Assembly (NCBI GenBank): GCA_030674155.1
Contig: CM060334.1
Location: forward strand, 29,525,775-29,540,774
Direction of reading: 5' to 3'
DNA: 15,000 nucleotides
Source: Stramonita haemastoma
Lineage: Eukaryota > Mollusca > Gastropoda > Neogastropoda > Muricidae
The notes beneath the pieces are model-generated. The model saw only the letters and a program-made list of their open reading frames with translations, ran no database searches and was not told the DNA's origin. A program made the translations under genes and the position numbers. Below, in pieces: positions 1 through 7,915 of this stretch; positions within the stretch are counted from its first letter, which is position 1, and each line of letters opens with the position of its first letter.

Positions 1-52
<52 letters not shown>

Positions 53-74
53 GACAGACAGACAGACAGACAGA
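1..74. repeat. (GACA)n microsatellite
   Basis: About 17 tandem GACA units with one 1-bp interruption near position 52. It is followed by a short GGCAA/GCAA-rich stretch to about 101. Confidence 0.95.
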
Positions 75-188
75 AGGCAAGGCAAGCAAGCAAGCAAGGC
101 AAATTCTTTTATTTCGAGGATAATGAATAAGCACTCGTGTGCTTCTTTTTTTTTTTTACATCCAGTCCCCGCCCTTATCAGGGATAAG

Positions 189-191
<3 letters not shown>

Positions 192-274
<83 letters not shown>

Positions 275-322
275 AACAAAACAAAACAAAACAAAACAAA
301 ACAAAAGCAAAGCAAAAAAAAA
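192..322. repeat. (GA)40 microsatellite followed by (CAAAA)n
   Basis: An uninterrupted GA tract spans 192-271. It passes into six or so CAAAA units and an A-rich run. The Arg-Glu open frames that cross it are products of the repeat. Confidence 0.95.
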
Positions 323-456
323 AGTTTGCCTTTTTCGCTACATAATTCTGGTGGTATTGTGATGTGATGTGTTAAAAGAAAAAGAACAGAGGGGGCGACC
401 TCTTACGCAGCATATAGCTGGTGGTATTAGTAGTAGTATTGCGATGACTGTGTTGC

Positions 457-644
457 TGTGGTGTATGTATGTATGTGTGTATGTAGTGGTGTTTTATTGC
501 GAGTGGTTTTGATGGCTTTGACGGTGGTGTATGTATGTGTGTGGTGGTGTTTTATTGCGAGTGGTTTTGATGGCTGTGACGGTGGTGTATGTATGTGTGT
601 ATGTGGTGGTGTGTTTTATTGCGAGTGGTTTTGATGGCTGTGAC
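457..644. repeat. Three-copy tandem repeat of about 58-66 bp
   Basis: Units at about 457-522, 523-580 and 581-644 share GGTGGTGTATGTATGTGTG and then TTTTATTGCGAGTGG, ending in GATGGCTGTGAC (GATGGCTTTGAC in copy 1). Copies differ mainly by small GTAT and GT length changes. The last two are nearly identical over the TTTTATT...GAC half, which indicates recent duplication. Confidence 0.9.
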
Positions 645-865
645 CCTGCTCACAGCTATCAGTCTTATCACCATCGCCGCCTGTCTTGCCCTCCTTTTTT
701 TCCCCTGCTGCCGGTGTCGCTTACTTCTTACTCTCCCTCCCCTTCTCTTCCCTTCCCTGTCTGTCTGTGTGCTAATGCACATGCCAGATGCAACACAAAG
801 ACACACACACAACACAGAGAAATGGGGGAGGGGGACGCGCGCGCCCGCGCACCACCACCACCCCT

Positions 866-906
866 CACACACACACACACACACTCACGATTAAGAGAGA
901 GAGAGG

Positions 907-956
<50 letters not shown>

Positions 957-978
957 TGTGTGTGTGTGTGTGTGTGGT
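866..978. repeat. (CA)n - GA-rich spacer - (GT)n inverted microsatellite pair
   Basis: A CA tract at 866-885 is followed by a 22-nt spacer and then a GT tract at 908-978. The first 20 bases of each are exact reverse complements, so the pair can fold as a hairpin. Confidence 0.9.
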
Positions 979-1023
979 ATGCGTGCGCTTGAGCCTCTAT
1001 TACTAGGGTCTTGTGCTATACAA

Positions 1024-1206
1024 AAATGAAAATGATGATAATGATCATGATGATGACCATGATGGTGATGCTAATGATGATATAATGACCATGATGATGA
1101 TTATGATTATGGTGATGACCATGATGATAATAATGACCATGGTAATGATAATGATGACCATGATGATGATAATAATGACCATGATGACCATGATAATAAT
1201 GACAAA
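1024..1206. repeat. Imperfect (ATG/ATA) trinucleotide array
   Basis: About 60 triplets, mostly ATG, ATA and ACC, with a repeating ATGACCATGATGATAATA pattern. It starts only 5-10 bp inside the intron that follows exon 1217-1489. On the gene's transcribed strand it reads as CAT/TAT/GGT triplets. Confidence 0.85.
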
Positions 1207-1216
1207 AAGTACTGAC

Positions 1217-1489
1217 TTCGGCTGGTAATCTTGAGGTGGGCACTGGGCATAGCGGCAGCATGGGCCATCAAGCGGTCGTCCTCCATCAGCAGCCGTTTTC
1301 GGGGAGGGCTGCCCTCAGGCTCCCCCAGGCTGGAGATCCCTGAGGGGGGCAGGTGATGGCTGGCCTCCATCTTTCGGGTAGCCTCCTCCATGGCGCGAGC
1401 TGCTGCCTCCATGGCCAGAGCGTCTCGCTCTGCCGCACCCCGGCTCTGTGGGGGTGGGAGAGGGGTTGGGGGCAGGCTGTCGTCTTCGT
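1217..1489 (-). CDS. ARID3: Internal exon of an ARID3-like transcription factor (REKLES-alpha region)
   Basis: On the minus strand this 273-nt exon is open throughout. It follows a pyrimidine-rich acceptor (ctctcctccatcacag) and ends at a donor gtcagt (1216-1211). It is phase 1 at both ends. The product runs from an acidic, Pro-rich start (DEDDSLPPTPLPPP) through an Ala/Glu helix (AMEEATRKMEA) to a PPRKR basic patch, then DRLM and MPSAHLKITSR. From family knowledge, the order matches the vertebrate ARID3 REKLES-alpha segment: ALEQLREKLES, then PPEKK, then QRLM, then a LPxSIRINS-type end. ARID3 proteins are nuclear DNA-binding regulators, and this segment serves protein-protein contact and localisation. 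The ARID domain and REKLES-beta are not in the window. The exon is GC-rich against AT-rich, repeat-filled flanks. That it is a coding exon is likely; the ARID3 name is inferred from a remembered motif pattern and needs a search. Confidence 0.72.
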
Positions 1490-1589
1490 CTGTGATGGAG
1501 GAGAGATAGAATGCTTTGATTCGGTGTTTTTTTTTCTCGCAAAGCAGACTTTACTTCACACACGTGCACGTTCTTGCAAGTACACACAC

Positions 1590-1679
1590 AGACAAGCAAG
1601 CGCGCACACACACGCACACGCACGCATGCACACACACACACACCCTCTCTCTCTCTCTCTCTCTCTCTCTGTCTGTCTC

Positions 1680-1741
<62 letters not shown>

Positions 1742-1776
1742 ACACACACACACACACACACCCCACACACACACAG
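1590..1776. repeat. Composite CA / CT / CTGT / CA microsatellite
   Basis: CA- and CGCA-rich sequence, then CT (1645-1670), a short GTCTGTCT patch, more CT, then CA from 1702 to about 1774 broken by two CC interruptions. It lies in the intron about 100 bp upstream of the 1489 acceptor in genomic terms. Confidence 0.92.
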
Positions 1777-2184
1777 AGTCCTTCTTTCCTCAAAAAGTCT
1801 GAGTTACGTTATACAGCAACATAAACATGATATAGTAGTAATCGACCATTAAAAGATTTACATAGATAACAACGAGTGGCGTAAAAGAAAAACAACCCCA
1901 CAATAAACAAAACAAGAAAACCAAATAACAAAGTAATAGGGGATGCAAAAGGCTGAAGTCGCTGGCAAACGTGTCTTCCCAATCTGCACAGACTTTTGGT
2001 CAGGAAAGTAGGACTGACCAGGCCCAGTTACACTTACTTCACAAGATGGGCTTTAACGTTGGTAGGGGCAGAAAGCTGACACACACAGAGGATCATCATA
2101 ACAAGGGCAGCAACTTCTCTTGGATTCTCATTAAGAAAAAGAAGATGACGAAGAACAAGAGGAATCAAGTCACGTCAGACAGAC

Positions 2185-3333
2185 TGTTCCATATTCAGAG
2201 TATACTATTGTTCCATATTCAGGGTATACTATTGTTCCATATTCAAAGTATACTATTGTTCCATATTCAGGGTATACTATTGTTCCATATTCAAAGTATA
2301 CTATTGTTCCCTATTCAGGATATACTATTGTTCCCTATTCAGGATATACTATTGTTCCCTATTCAGGATATACTATTGTTCCCTATTCAGGATATACTAT
2401 TGTTCCCTATTCAGGATATACTATTGTTCCCTAATCAGGATATACTATTGTTCCATATTCAGGATATACTATTGTTCCCTATTCAGGATATACTATTGTT
2501 CCCTATTCAGGATATACTATTGTTCCATATTCAGGATATACTATTGTTCCCTATTCAGGATATACTATTGTTCCCTATTCAGGATATACTATTGTTCCCT
2601 ATTCAGGATATACTATTGTTCCCTATTCAGGATATACTATTGTTCCCTATTCAGGATATACTATTGTTCCCTATTCAGGATATACTATTGTTCCCTATTC
2701 AGGATATACTATTGTTCCCTATTCAGGATATACTATTGTTCCCTATTCAGGGTATACTATTGTTCCATATTCAAAGTATACTATTGTTCCCTATTCAGGA
2801 TATACCATAGTTCCATATTCAGGATATACTATTGTTCCCTATTCAGGATATACTATTGTTCCCTATTCAGGATATACTATTGTTCCCTATTCAGGATATA
2901 CTATTGTTCCATGTTCAGGATATACTATTGTTCCCTATTCAGGATATACTATTGTTCCTATTCAGGATGTACTATTGTTCCATATTCAGGGTATACTATT
3001 GTTCCATATTCAAAGTATACTATTGTTCCATATTCAGGGTATACTATTGTTCCATATTCAGGATATACTATTGTTCCCTATTCAGGGTATACTATTGTTC
3101 CATATTCAAAGTATACTATTGTTCCATATTCAGGGTATACTATTGTTCCATATTCAGGATATACTATTGTTCCATATTCAGGATATACTATTGTTCCCTA
3201 TTCAGGATATACTATTGTTCCATATTCAGGATATACTATTGTTCCCTATTCAGGATATACTATTGTTCCATATTCAGGATATACTATTGTTCCATATTCA
3301 GGATATACTATTGTTCCATATTCAGGTATACTG
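2185..3333. repeat. 24-bp minisatellite, about 48 copies
   Basis: The unit reads TGTTCCCTATTCAGGATATA plus CTAT, strictly 24 bp. The middle (about 2300-2960) is almost uniform, with CCCTATTCAGGATAT. Both ends carry variants: CCATATTCAAAGTAT, CCATATTCAGGGTAT. Single oddities include CCTAATCAGG (near 2431) and CCATGTTCAGG (near 2911). A 1-bp loss near 2958 moves the phase, and the last unit lacks AT. Because 24 is a multiple of 3 and the unit has no stop on the plus strand, all three plus frames stay open. All three minus frames stop in every unit. Nothing suggests translation. Confidence 0.97.
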
Positions 3334-3582
3334 TAATCATGAGTTCCTCACAGGGGATTTTTAGGTGGGATAAGTGAATCGGAGTGCACCTTCGATTCTG
3401 GATGACCCTAAGGATGTTAAGCTCGGGAACGCACAGCAACAACAATGGTGATGAATTTTGGAGTGATATTTGTTGACTTTGCTAACGTTTTTGATATCAA
3501 AGAAGAGGACAGCCATCTATGTATCGTTTCGCTACTTTTTTTTTAGAAATGAAAGGGAAAATCCCCCTCCCTCACCTCTCCC

Positions 3583-4013
3583 CCCCAAAAAATTACGAAA
3601 ACAAACAGAATTAAGCATCTAAACCACCCTCCTACCCCACCCCAAACCTTTCGAACGAAAAGCAACAGACTGAACCATCCAAACCATCCCACCTACCCCA
3701 AAGTTCTCAAACGAAAACCAAGCATCCAAACCATCCACCTACCCCACCCCAAACCTTACAAACAAAAACCAATAGAATGAACCATTCAAACCACCCCACC
3801 TAACCCACCCCAAACCTTACAAACTAAACCCAACGTCTAGACAAGACTGGGGCATCCAAACCACCCCACCTACCCTAACCCAAACCCTACGAACAAAAAA
3901 ACCAACCTCTAGCCAAAGTGAAGTATCCAAAGCACCCACCTACCCCACCCCAAACCTTACGAACAAAAAACCAACCTTTAGCCAAACTGAAGTATCCAAA
4001 GCACCCACCTAGC
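3583..4013. repeat. Degenerate tandem repeat (about 46-72 bp, about 7 units) running into the 5' splice site
   Basis: Each unit on the plus strand has CCCCAAACCTTACGAACAAA, then a variable CCAAC...CTGAA stretch, then GCATCCAAACCACCCACCTA. The last two units are the most alike. The unit next to the exon ends in CACCCACCTAG, which on the minus strand is the donor TAG|GTGGGTG of exon 4009-4233. Other CCACCTA copies lie near 3690, 3736, 3797, 3867 and 3937. Confidence 0.85.
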
Positions 4014-4233
4014 TGCGTGTTGGCCTTGAGGTCTAGCACGGGCGGCGGCAGGGGGTTGTGGTGGGGAGGCACACGGCTGTTGTGGGCGGCCCAGGCGGCA
4101 GCGGCGGCGGCAGCGGAGACCGAGTTTTTGTTAGAGAGGTCCAGCACAGGGGAGGCTGCCCGCCACGTCTCCATGCCCTGAGGGCGGCTCCAGAAGTCAG
4201 CTGCACACAGCCCGTTGGTCCACTGCTCTGTGC
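4009..4233 (-). CDS. ARID3: Internal exon of the same ARID3-like gene, with Ala run and two VLDL motifs
   Basis: This 225-nt open exon on the minus strand lies between an acceptor gttgcacgtgcag (AG at 4235-4234) and a donor CTAG|gtgggt (gt at 4008-4007). It is phase 1 at both ends, like the downstream exon. The last base G joins AC of exon 1217-1489 to make an intact Asp codon, giving KANTQL-D-EDDSL. The peptide begins with a Trp-containing stretch (EQWTNGLCAADFWSRPQG), then SPVLDLSNK (VLDLS at 4133-4147), seven Ala in mixed GCN codons, PPHHNPLPPP, and a second VLDLK (4025-4039). There is no folded domain. It would sit between the ARID and REKLES regions, which is a low-complexity linker in the family. 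If the donor were skipped, the frame would stay open into the intron to 3887. Alternative AG acceptors exist at 4223 and 4203, but only 4233 keeps the phase pattern. Confidence 0.7.
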
Positions 4234-4342
4234 CTGCACGTGCAACACAACAACCGTGGTCACAGTTCTAGCGAGCGTTAGTACTGTGGTAGGAGCGTTT
4301 AAGTACTGTGGATAGGGGACTGAGTCTTAAGTACTGTGAAGG

Positions 4343-4570
4343 AGACCGGGTAGCTCAGTGGTCAGAGCACTCGATTTCCGTAAAATAACGTTAAGCACAT
4401 TGAGAGTGGTTGCCAAGTGGATGGGTGACCGTTAGCGAGCCTTGGCTTTAGTAAAGTCCACCGTTCACCCAGCTATCAACGGGTACCTGCCCTCTTTAGG
4501 GTCAGGGAAGGTAAAGCAGCAAAGGAGAGGAAACACGCGCGCCCTCACATGCTGCCCCTAGAGAGGCTGA
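4343..4570 (+). mobile_element. SINE-like element with tRNA-type A box and 5S-rRNA-like segment
   Basis: GACCGGG precedes TAGCTCAGTGG (4351-4361), which is a standard tRNA/Pol III A box. No recognisable anticodon arm or tRNA B box follows. Instead GTTAAGCACATTGAG (4390-4404) and AAGTGGATGGGTGACCG (4415-4431) resemble the internal and box C region of 5S rRNA (GTTAAGCAACG..., TACTTGGATGGGTGACCG; family knowledge). A body follows with CACCCAGCTATCAACGGGTA and a GGTAAAGCAGCAAAGGAG stretch. The 3' limit is uncertain, somewhere between 4560 and 4620. It lies about 110 bp upstream of exon 4009-4233, in the preceding intron. Confidence 0.6.
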
Positions 4571-4614
4571 GTCTCTGACATCTCGCTCCTCCAACGACCC
4601 CATAGGTTATGGAG

Positions 4615-4634
4615 ACACCTGTGATAGCAGGTGT
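4615..4634. other. Perfect 7-bp hairpin containing two E-boxes
   Basis: ACACCTG, 6-nt loop TGATAG, CAGGTGT. Each arm holds a CACCTG/CAGGTG E-box. It may mark the end of the SINE at 4343. Confidence 0.5.
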
Positions 4635-4639
4635 TGGAT

Positions 4640-5195
4640 GTTATCTGTCGCTCAGCTGAAAGTTACACTGTACAGAACAATAGCTTCCTTTTTCCCGATC
4701 ATCTCTCTCTCTCCAAACTCCCTGAGGAGTCGTTGGGACACTGCACTGAATTTTTCAGACTGTATCTCTTGGGCAAGTTGAACTTGGTTAGCCCATCCCT
4801 TTCAAGATATAGGACGCATGCTGGGTATGTCTTGAGTTAACATCATGCTGACTCCACTCTCCCCAAAAGTCCTTCGATAGACTTAAACCGAGCCCGTGTG
4901 CGAACGCACGCGAACATCTTGCGCAACGTTAAATCCTGTCCGCTTTCGTAAAGTAGGCATCGTGTGCCGTGGAACAGATGACAATATTTACAAACTGCAT
5001 ACACACGGGACCGATGAAAAAAAGCACATGATTGCTTATTCTGTTATCCTCGATATAAAAAAAGAAAGAAAAAAAAAGATATATTTCCATAACTCACCAA
5101 GGCTGACATGAATTGCTGATACATGTATGTTCGATTTCTGCATTCATAATCAGAACACGAGGGATTAAAGCACTGGCCTAAAATTGATCCGAGGA
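4640..5195. other. Non-coding stretch with no recognised feature
   Basis: Mixed-composition DNA. Short open frames at 4631-4840 and 4896-5111 have no family resemblance and no splice context. I see nothing else here. Confidence 0.5.
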
Positions 5196-5330
5196 AATGT
5201 AAAAAAAAAAAAAATAAATAACTCTCCCCACCCTAATTCACTAGAAGGTGCTGAGATTTGAACCCACACCTTATCAATTTCAACTCACAGGGATTGAAAT
5301 ATAGCGTCCGCCTACAGAACATGCAGTGCA
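5195..5330 (-). mobile_element. Degraded tRNA-derived SINE remnant
   Basis: On the minus strand, GGGTTCAAATCTC (B box core at 5264-5254) follows a hairpin TTTCAA...TTGAAA that could be an anticodon arm, preceded by GCGGACGC. No good A box remains. In this orientation the copy runs into a T-run (the plus-strand A-run at 5201-5214), which is not the usual A-rich tail, so the limits are uncertain. Confidence 0.45.
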
Positions 5331-5359
5331 ATAGTGCACAGCAGATCACACCTTAGTGT

Positions 5360-5685
5360 ACTATTGTATTGTATCCTATCCCATCATCCTATCCCATCTT
5401 ACCGTATCGAACATTCTATTCTAGCCTACTTTTTGTGGGTTTTGTGATTTTTTTTTCTCTCTCTTTCGTTCTTTAGCTGAAGCTACAAGGTTCATCAATG
5501 GTGAGATTTTTCGTATGCTACCATTTTTGCTCACCATTAATTAAGGTAGCTGTATTCCTACTCGTGGATAGCCTTGCCAAATTTTGGCCAGTCTAGTATA
5601 GTGTAGTCTAGTGCAGTGCTGTACTTTACAGTGGGTAGGCCACGGTACTAATAGAGTAGATAGAATAGAATAGAGTAGAATCAGG
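5360..5685. repeat. Short imperfect repeats: ATCCTATCCC, TAGTGTAGTC and TAGAA patches
   Basis: Two copies of ATCCTATCCCATC sit at about 5376-5400. GTCTAGTATAGTGTAGTC lies at about 5593-5610, and a TAGAATAGAGTAGAA patch at about 5650-5681. Between them is the hairpin at 5497-5538. No element family is recognised. Confidence 0.5.
5497..5538. other. 9-bp inverted repeat with 24-nt loop
   Basis: AATGGTGAG (5497-5505) and CTCACCATT (5530-5538) are exact reverse complements. A second pair, GCTACC (5517-5522) and GGTAGC (5545-5550), is interleaved, so two alternative folds compete. Confidence 0.55.
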
Positions 5686-5971
5686 ACTGCCACTGTGTCG
5701 TCAGTAAAAAGCAAAATGAAAAATCGTCAAATGTATTCTAGCTTGTCAAATACATACCCGTACCACCTTATCACACACACACCACTCAATCCATCACGTA
5801 TTATGTTGTCCATTGAATTTTTTAAAGAAAATAATAATACGAGTAGGTTATGCTAGCACTTCCATCAGAATCCTTCAGATAGTCTTATTTCTTAGGCCAC
5901 AGATCCATTCAAGTGGAAGTCTGCAAGTGAGTGAATGAGTGATGTGAGAGTGAGAGAGCTAAAGTGAGTGA

Positions 5972-5979
5972 GTGTGTAT

Positions 5980-6010
<31 letters not shown>

Positions 6011-6040
6011 TTGTGTGTATGTGTGTGTGCACGTGTCTGT
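5972..6040. repeat. (GT)n-(GC)n tract with long purine-pyrimidine alternation
   Basis: GT repeats switch directly to CGCGCGCG. Positions 5972-6011 alternate purine and pyrimidine without a break for 40 bp. More GT-rich sequence follows to about 6040. Confidence 0.9.
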
Positions 6041-6109
6041 ATATGTGCCTGCCTGTGTAATCTTTGAATATTATGTCACTATGTATATTATATAAGTATC
6101 CAAGTCTCT

Positions 6110-6170
6110 GTCTCCGTCTCTGTCATTTCTTGGGTCTGTCTGTCTCTCTGTCTCTCTGTCTTTCTCTCTA
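6110..6170. repeat. Short CTGT/CT-rich low-complexity patch
   Basis: TCTGTCTCCGTCTCTG, followed by GTCTGTCTGTCTCTCTGTCT and more CT. Confidence 0.75.
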
Positions 6171-6396
6171 TATGTGCGTATGCAAAAACAAAAGAAAAAG
6201 AAAGAGAATATGAATAGCAGCAGAGTAGAAAGATCGCCTCAACACAGCGGGACACGGAATGGAGGCATTACCGATGCATTACTGATCATCATTGGCTGTG
6301 TGGGACCCCTCCACCATGCATTGTTAAAACCCCTGTCCCCTTCATATCATGCACAATTCAGCACCATATTATTCCCAGTGTAACACTCCGGTCTGC

Positions 6397-6481
<85 letters not shown>

Positions 6482-6643
6482 TCTCTTCTCTCTCTTCTCT
6501 CTCTCTCTTCTTTCTTTCTTTCTTTCTTTCTTCATCCATTTCTCGAGCTAGTTCTCTCTCTCTCTCATCTCTCTCTCCTCTCATCTCTTGCTCATCTCTC
6601 TCTCATCTCTCTCTCTCTCTCTCTCTCTCTCTTCTTCTTTTTT
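6397..6643. repeat. Long interrupted (CT)n / (CTTT)n region
   Basis: CT repeats with single C or T interruptions to about 6510, a CTTT patch (6511-6530), a short unique segment, then more CT with CAT interruptions to 6643. Confidence 0.93.
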
Positions 6644-6669
6644 CTTCATCCATTTCTCGAGCTAGTTCT
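6530..6669. repeat. Direct repeat of 26 bp flanking CT sequence
   Basis: The 26-bp segment beginning CTTCATCCATTTCTCGAG and ending CTAGTTCT is present identically at 6530-6555 and 6644-6669. The 114-bp offset means a unit of unique plus CT sequence was duplicated. Confidence 0.9.
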
Positions 6670-6795
6670 ATGCTCACAGACACTTTTGATCAAGTTGCAA
6701 TCATGAAGGTGTGGCATCATCCCTTGTTGTTTCTTCTTTGTGTGTGTGTGTTTGTCTGCAAACTCCCACCCCCTTCTGTGTGGGTTTGTTTGCTT

Positions 6796-6797
<2 letters not shown>

Positions 6798-6886
<89 letters not shown>
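6798..6886. repeat. (CT)n microsatellite, about 43 units
   Basis: An uninterrupted CT tract, one of the longest pure tracts in the window. Confidence 0.96.
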
Positions 6887-6888
<2 letters not shown>

Positions 6889-7331
6889 CCTCCGTCCGAA
6901 CCCATTAATGAATCGATATCACCCAATGTCTCTTACAAATGGTAATGAGTCAAGACACGTGTACTGTGGATTAGCTTCCTGACAACAGCAATGATGAAAA
7001 AGGAGATGCCAGCAAGTGCGATAATGACAAAAGGGTGTGTACTATGAGGAAAGGACCACAAGTTTATCTACGGTCAAACAGAGAGGATTCAACAGTTATG
7101 GGGATGGGGAGGGGTGTACTGTTCATATCAAGGTACAGGCCTGCTAGATTTACATTGCATTGTGTGTATTATACATTAACTATTCAATACTGTAATGCGA
7201 ACACAGCTGTCTAGACAGTGTGAAAATTGTAGTACTCGTTTCCAGCTCTGTAACATTCTTTTTTAAATGTTAAATGTCTTAAATCAAGTTTCATTGGTAT
7301 AATCACATGAAATCAAAGGTCATACAGCTGT

Positions 7332-7334
<3 letters not shown>
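6887..7334. other. AT-rich stretch with no recognised feature
   Basis: I see no conserved coding frame, RNA gene or element here. Confidence 0.5.

Positions 7335-7403
<69 letters not shown>
7335..7403. repeat. (GA)n microsatellite, about 34 units
   Basis: A pure GA tract followed by a unique GCGCTATGAACGC and a short GAGACAGA patch to about 7441. Confidence 0.96.
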
Positions 7404-7406
<3 letters not shown>

Positions 7407-7441
7407 TATGAACGCAAAGAGAGAGACAGAGACAGAGAGAA

Positions 7442-7810
7442 GGCAAGTCCTGTCCCACGCCGTTTCTGTAGAAATGACAGTTGATCATTTCCACAGAAAC
7501 GACACAATCGAACCACCACCCACCCCCCAGCCCCGCTGTTCAAGCCTGATTGAATCGATCTGTCTGCAGATCAAGTGTGATAGCGGGGTAGTGCGAAGGC
7601 CTGTGGTGTTCAGACCCAGTGGCAGCCAGCAGAAATCAAAACCCTGATTATTTATCGCCTGCTATTAGGGGCCGGTCCCCTATACCCCTCCATTTTTCGC
7701 TGCGTGGTTGAGAACTGAATCTAAGTGCCAGTGCACCACAGGATTAAGCTCTGGTTTCATTTAGTTGCTGTTTTGTTCGATACGGTAGTCCTACGTGTCA
7801 AATAGGTTAA
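7442..7810. other. Non-coding stretch with no recognised feature
   Basis: Mixed composition. One 104-codon frame runs out of the GA tract to 7647, but it has no family resemblance and no splice context. A weak tRNA B-box-like GTTCAGACCC near 7608 is not enough to call a SINE. Confidence 0.4.
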
Positions 7811-7839
7811 GGGGGGGGGGGGAGGTGAGTGTGGTAGGG

Positions 7840-7915
<76 letters not shown>
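7811..7915. repeat. G12 homopolymer and (GA)n microsatellite
   Basis: Twelve G at 7811-7822, a G-rich linker, then GA from 7842 to 7915 with one AA interruption. Confidence 0.95.

Larger units (their letters stand above)
1490..4008 (-). other. Phase-1 intron of the ARID3-like gene, filled with minisatellites
   Basis: The intron is bounded by gtgggt (minus strand, from 4008) and cacag (to 1490). It contains a composite CT/CA microsatellite, the 24-bp minisatellite and the donor-proximal repeat, all listed separately. The stretches 1777-2184 and 3334-3582 are AT-rich single-copy-looking DNA in which I see nothing further. Confidence 0.65.

Noticed and set aside
531..992. 153-codon plus-strand frame
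   Set aside because: It is made of the three-copy tandem repeat plus GT microsatellite translation (Val-Cys runs) and has no protein family features.
1353..1802. 149-codon plus-strand frame over the ARID3-like exon
   Set aside because: It is an antisense shadow of the minus-strand exon that continues into microsatellite translation.
2185..3333. CRISPR array
   Set aside because: The 24-bp units are directly adjacent with no spacers, in a eukaryotic intron.
1971..3377. Long plus-strand open frames of an 8-residue repeat (ILLFPIQD and its other frames)
   Set aside because: They follow from a stop-free 24-bp tandem repeat. All three plus frames are open, frame shifts occur freely, and the surrounding gene is on the other strand.
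4390..4431. 5S rRNA gene or pseudogene
   Set aside because: Only about 40 nt resemble 5S. The 5' half and terminal helix are missing, and a tRNA-type A box sits immediately upstream, so a SINE explains it better.
6349..6945. 198-codon Ser/Leu-rich frame
   Set aside because: It is a translation of CT repeats.
7555..7640. Another tRNA-derived SINE
   Set aside because: Only a weak B-box-like word is present, with no A box or recognisable body.
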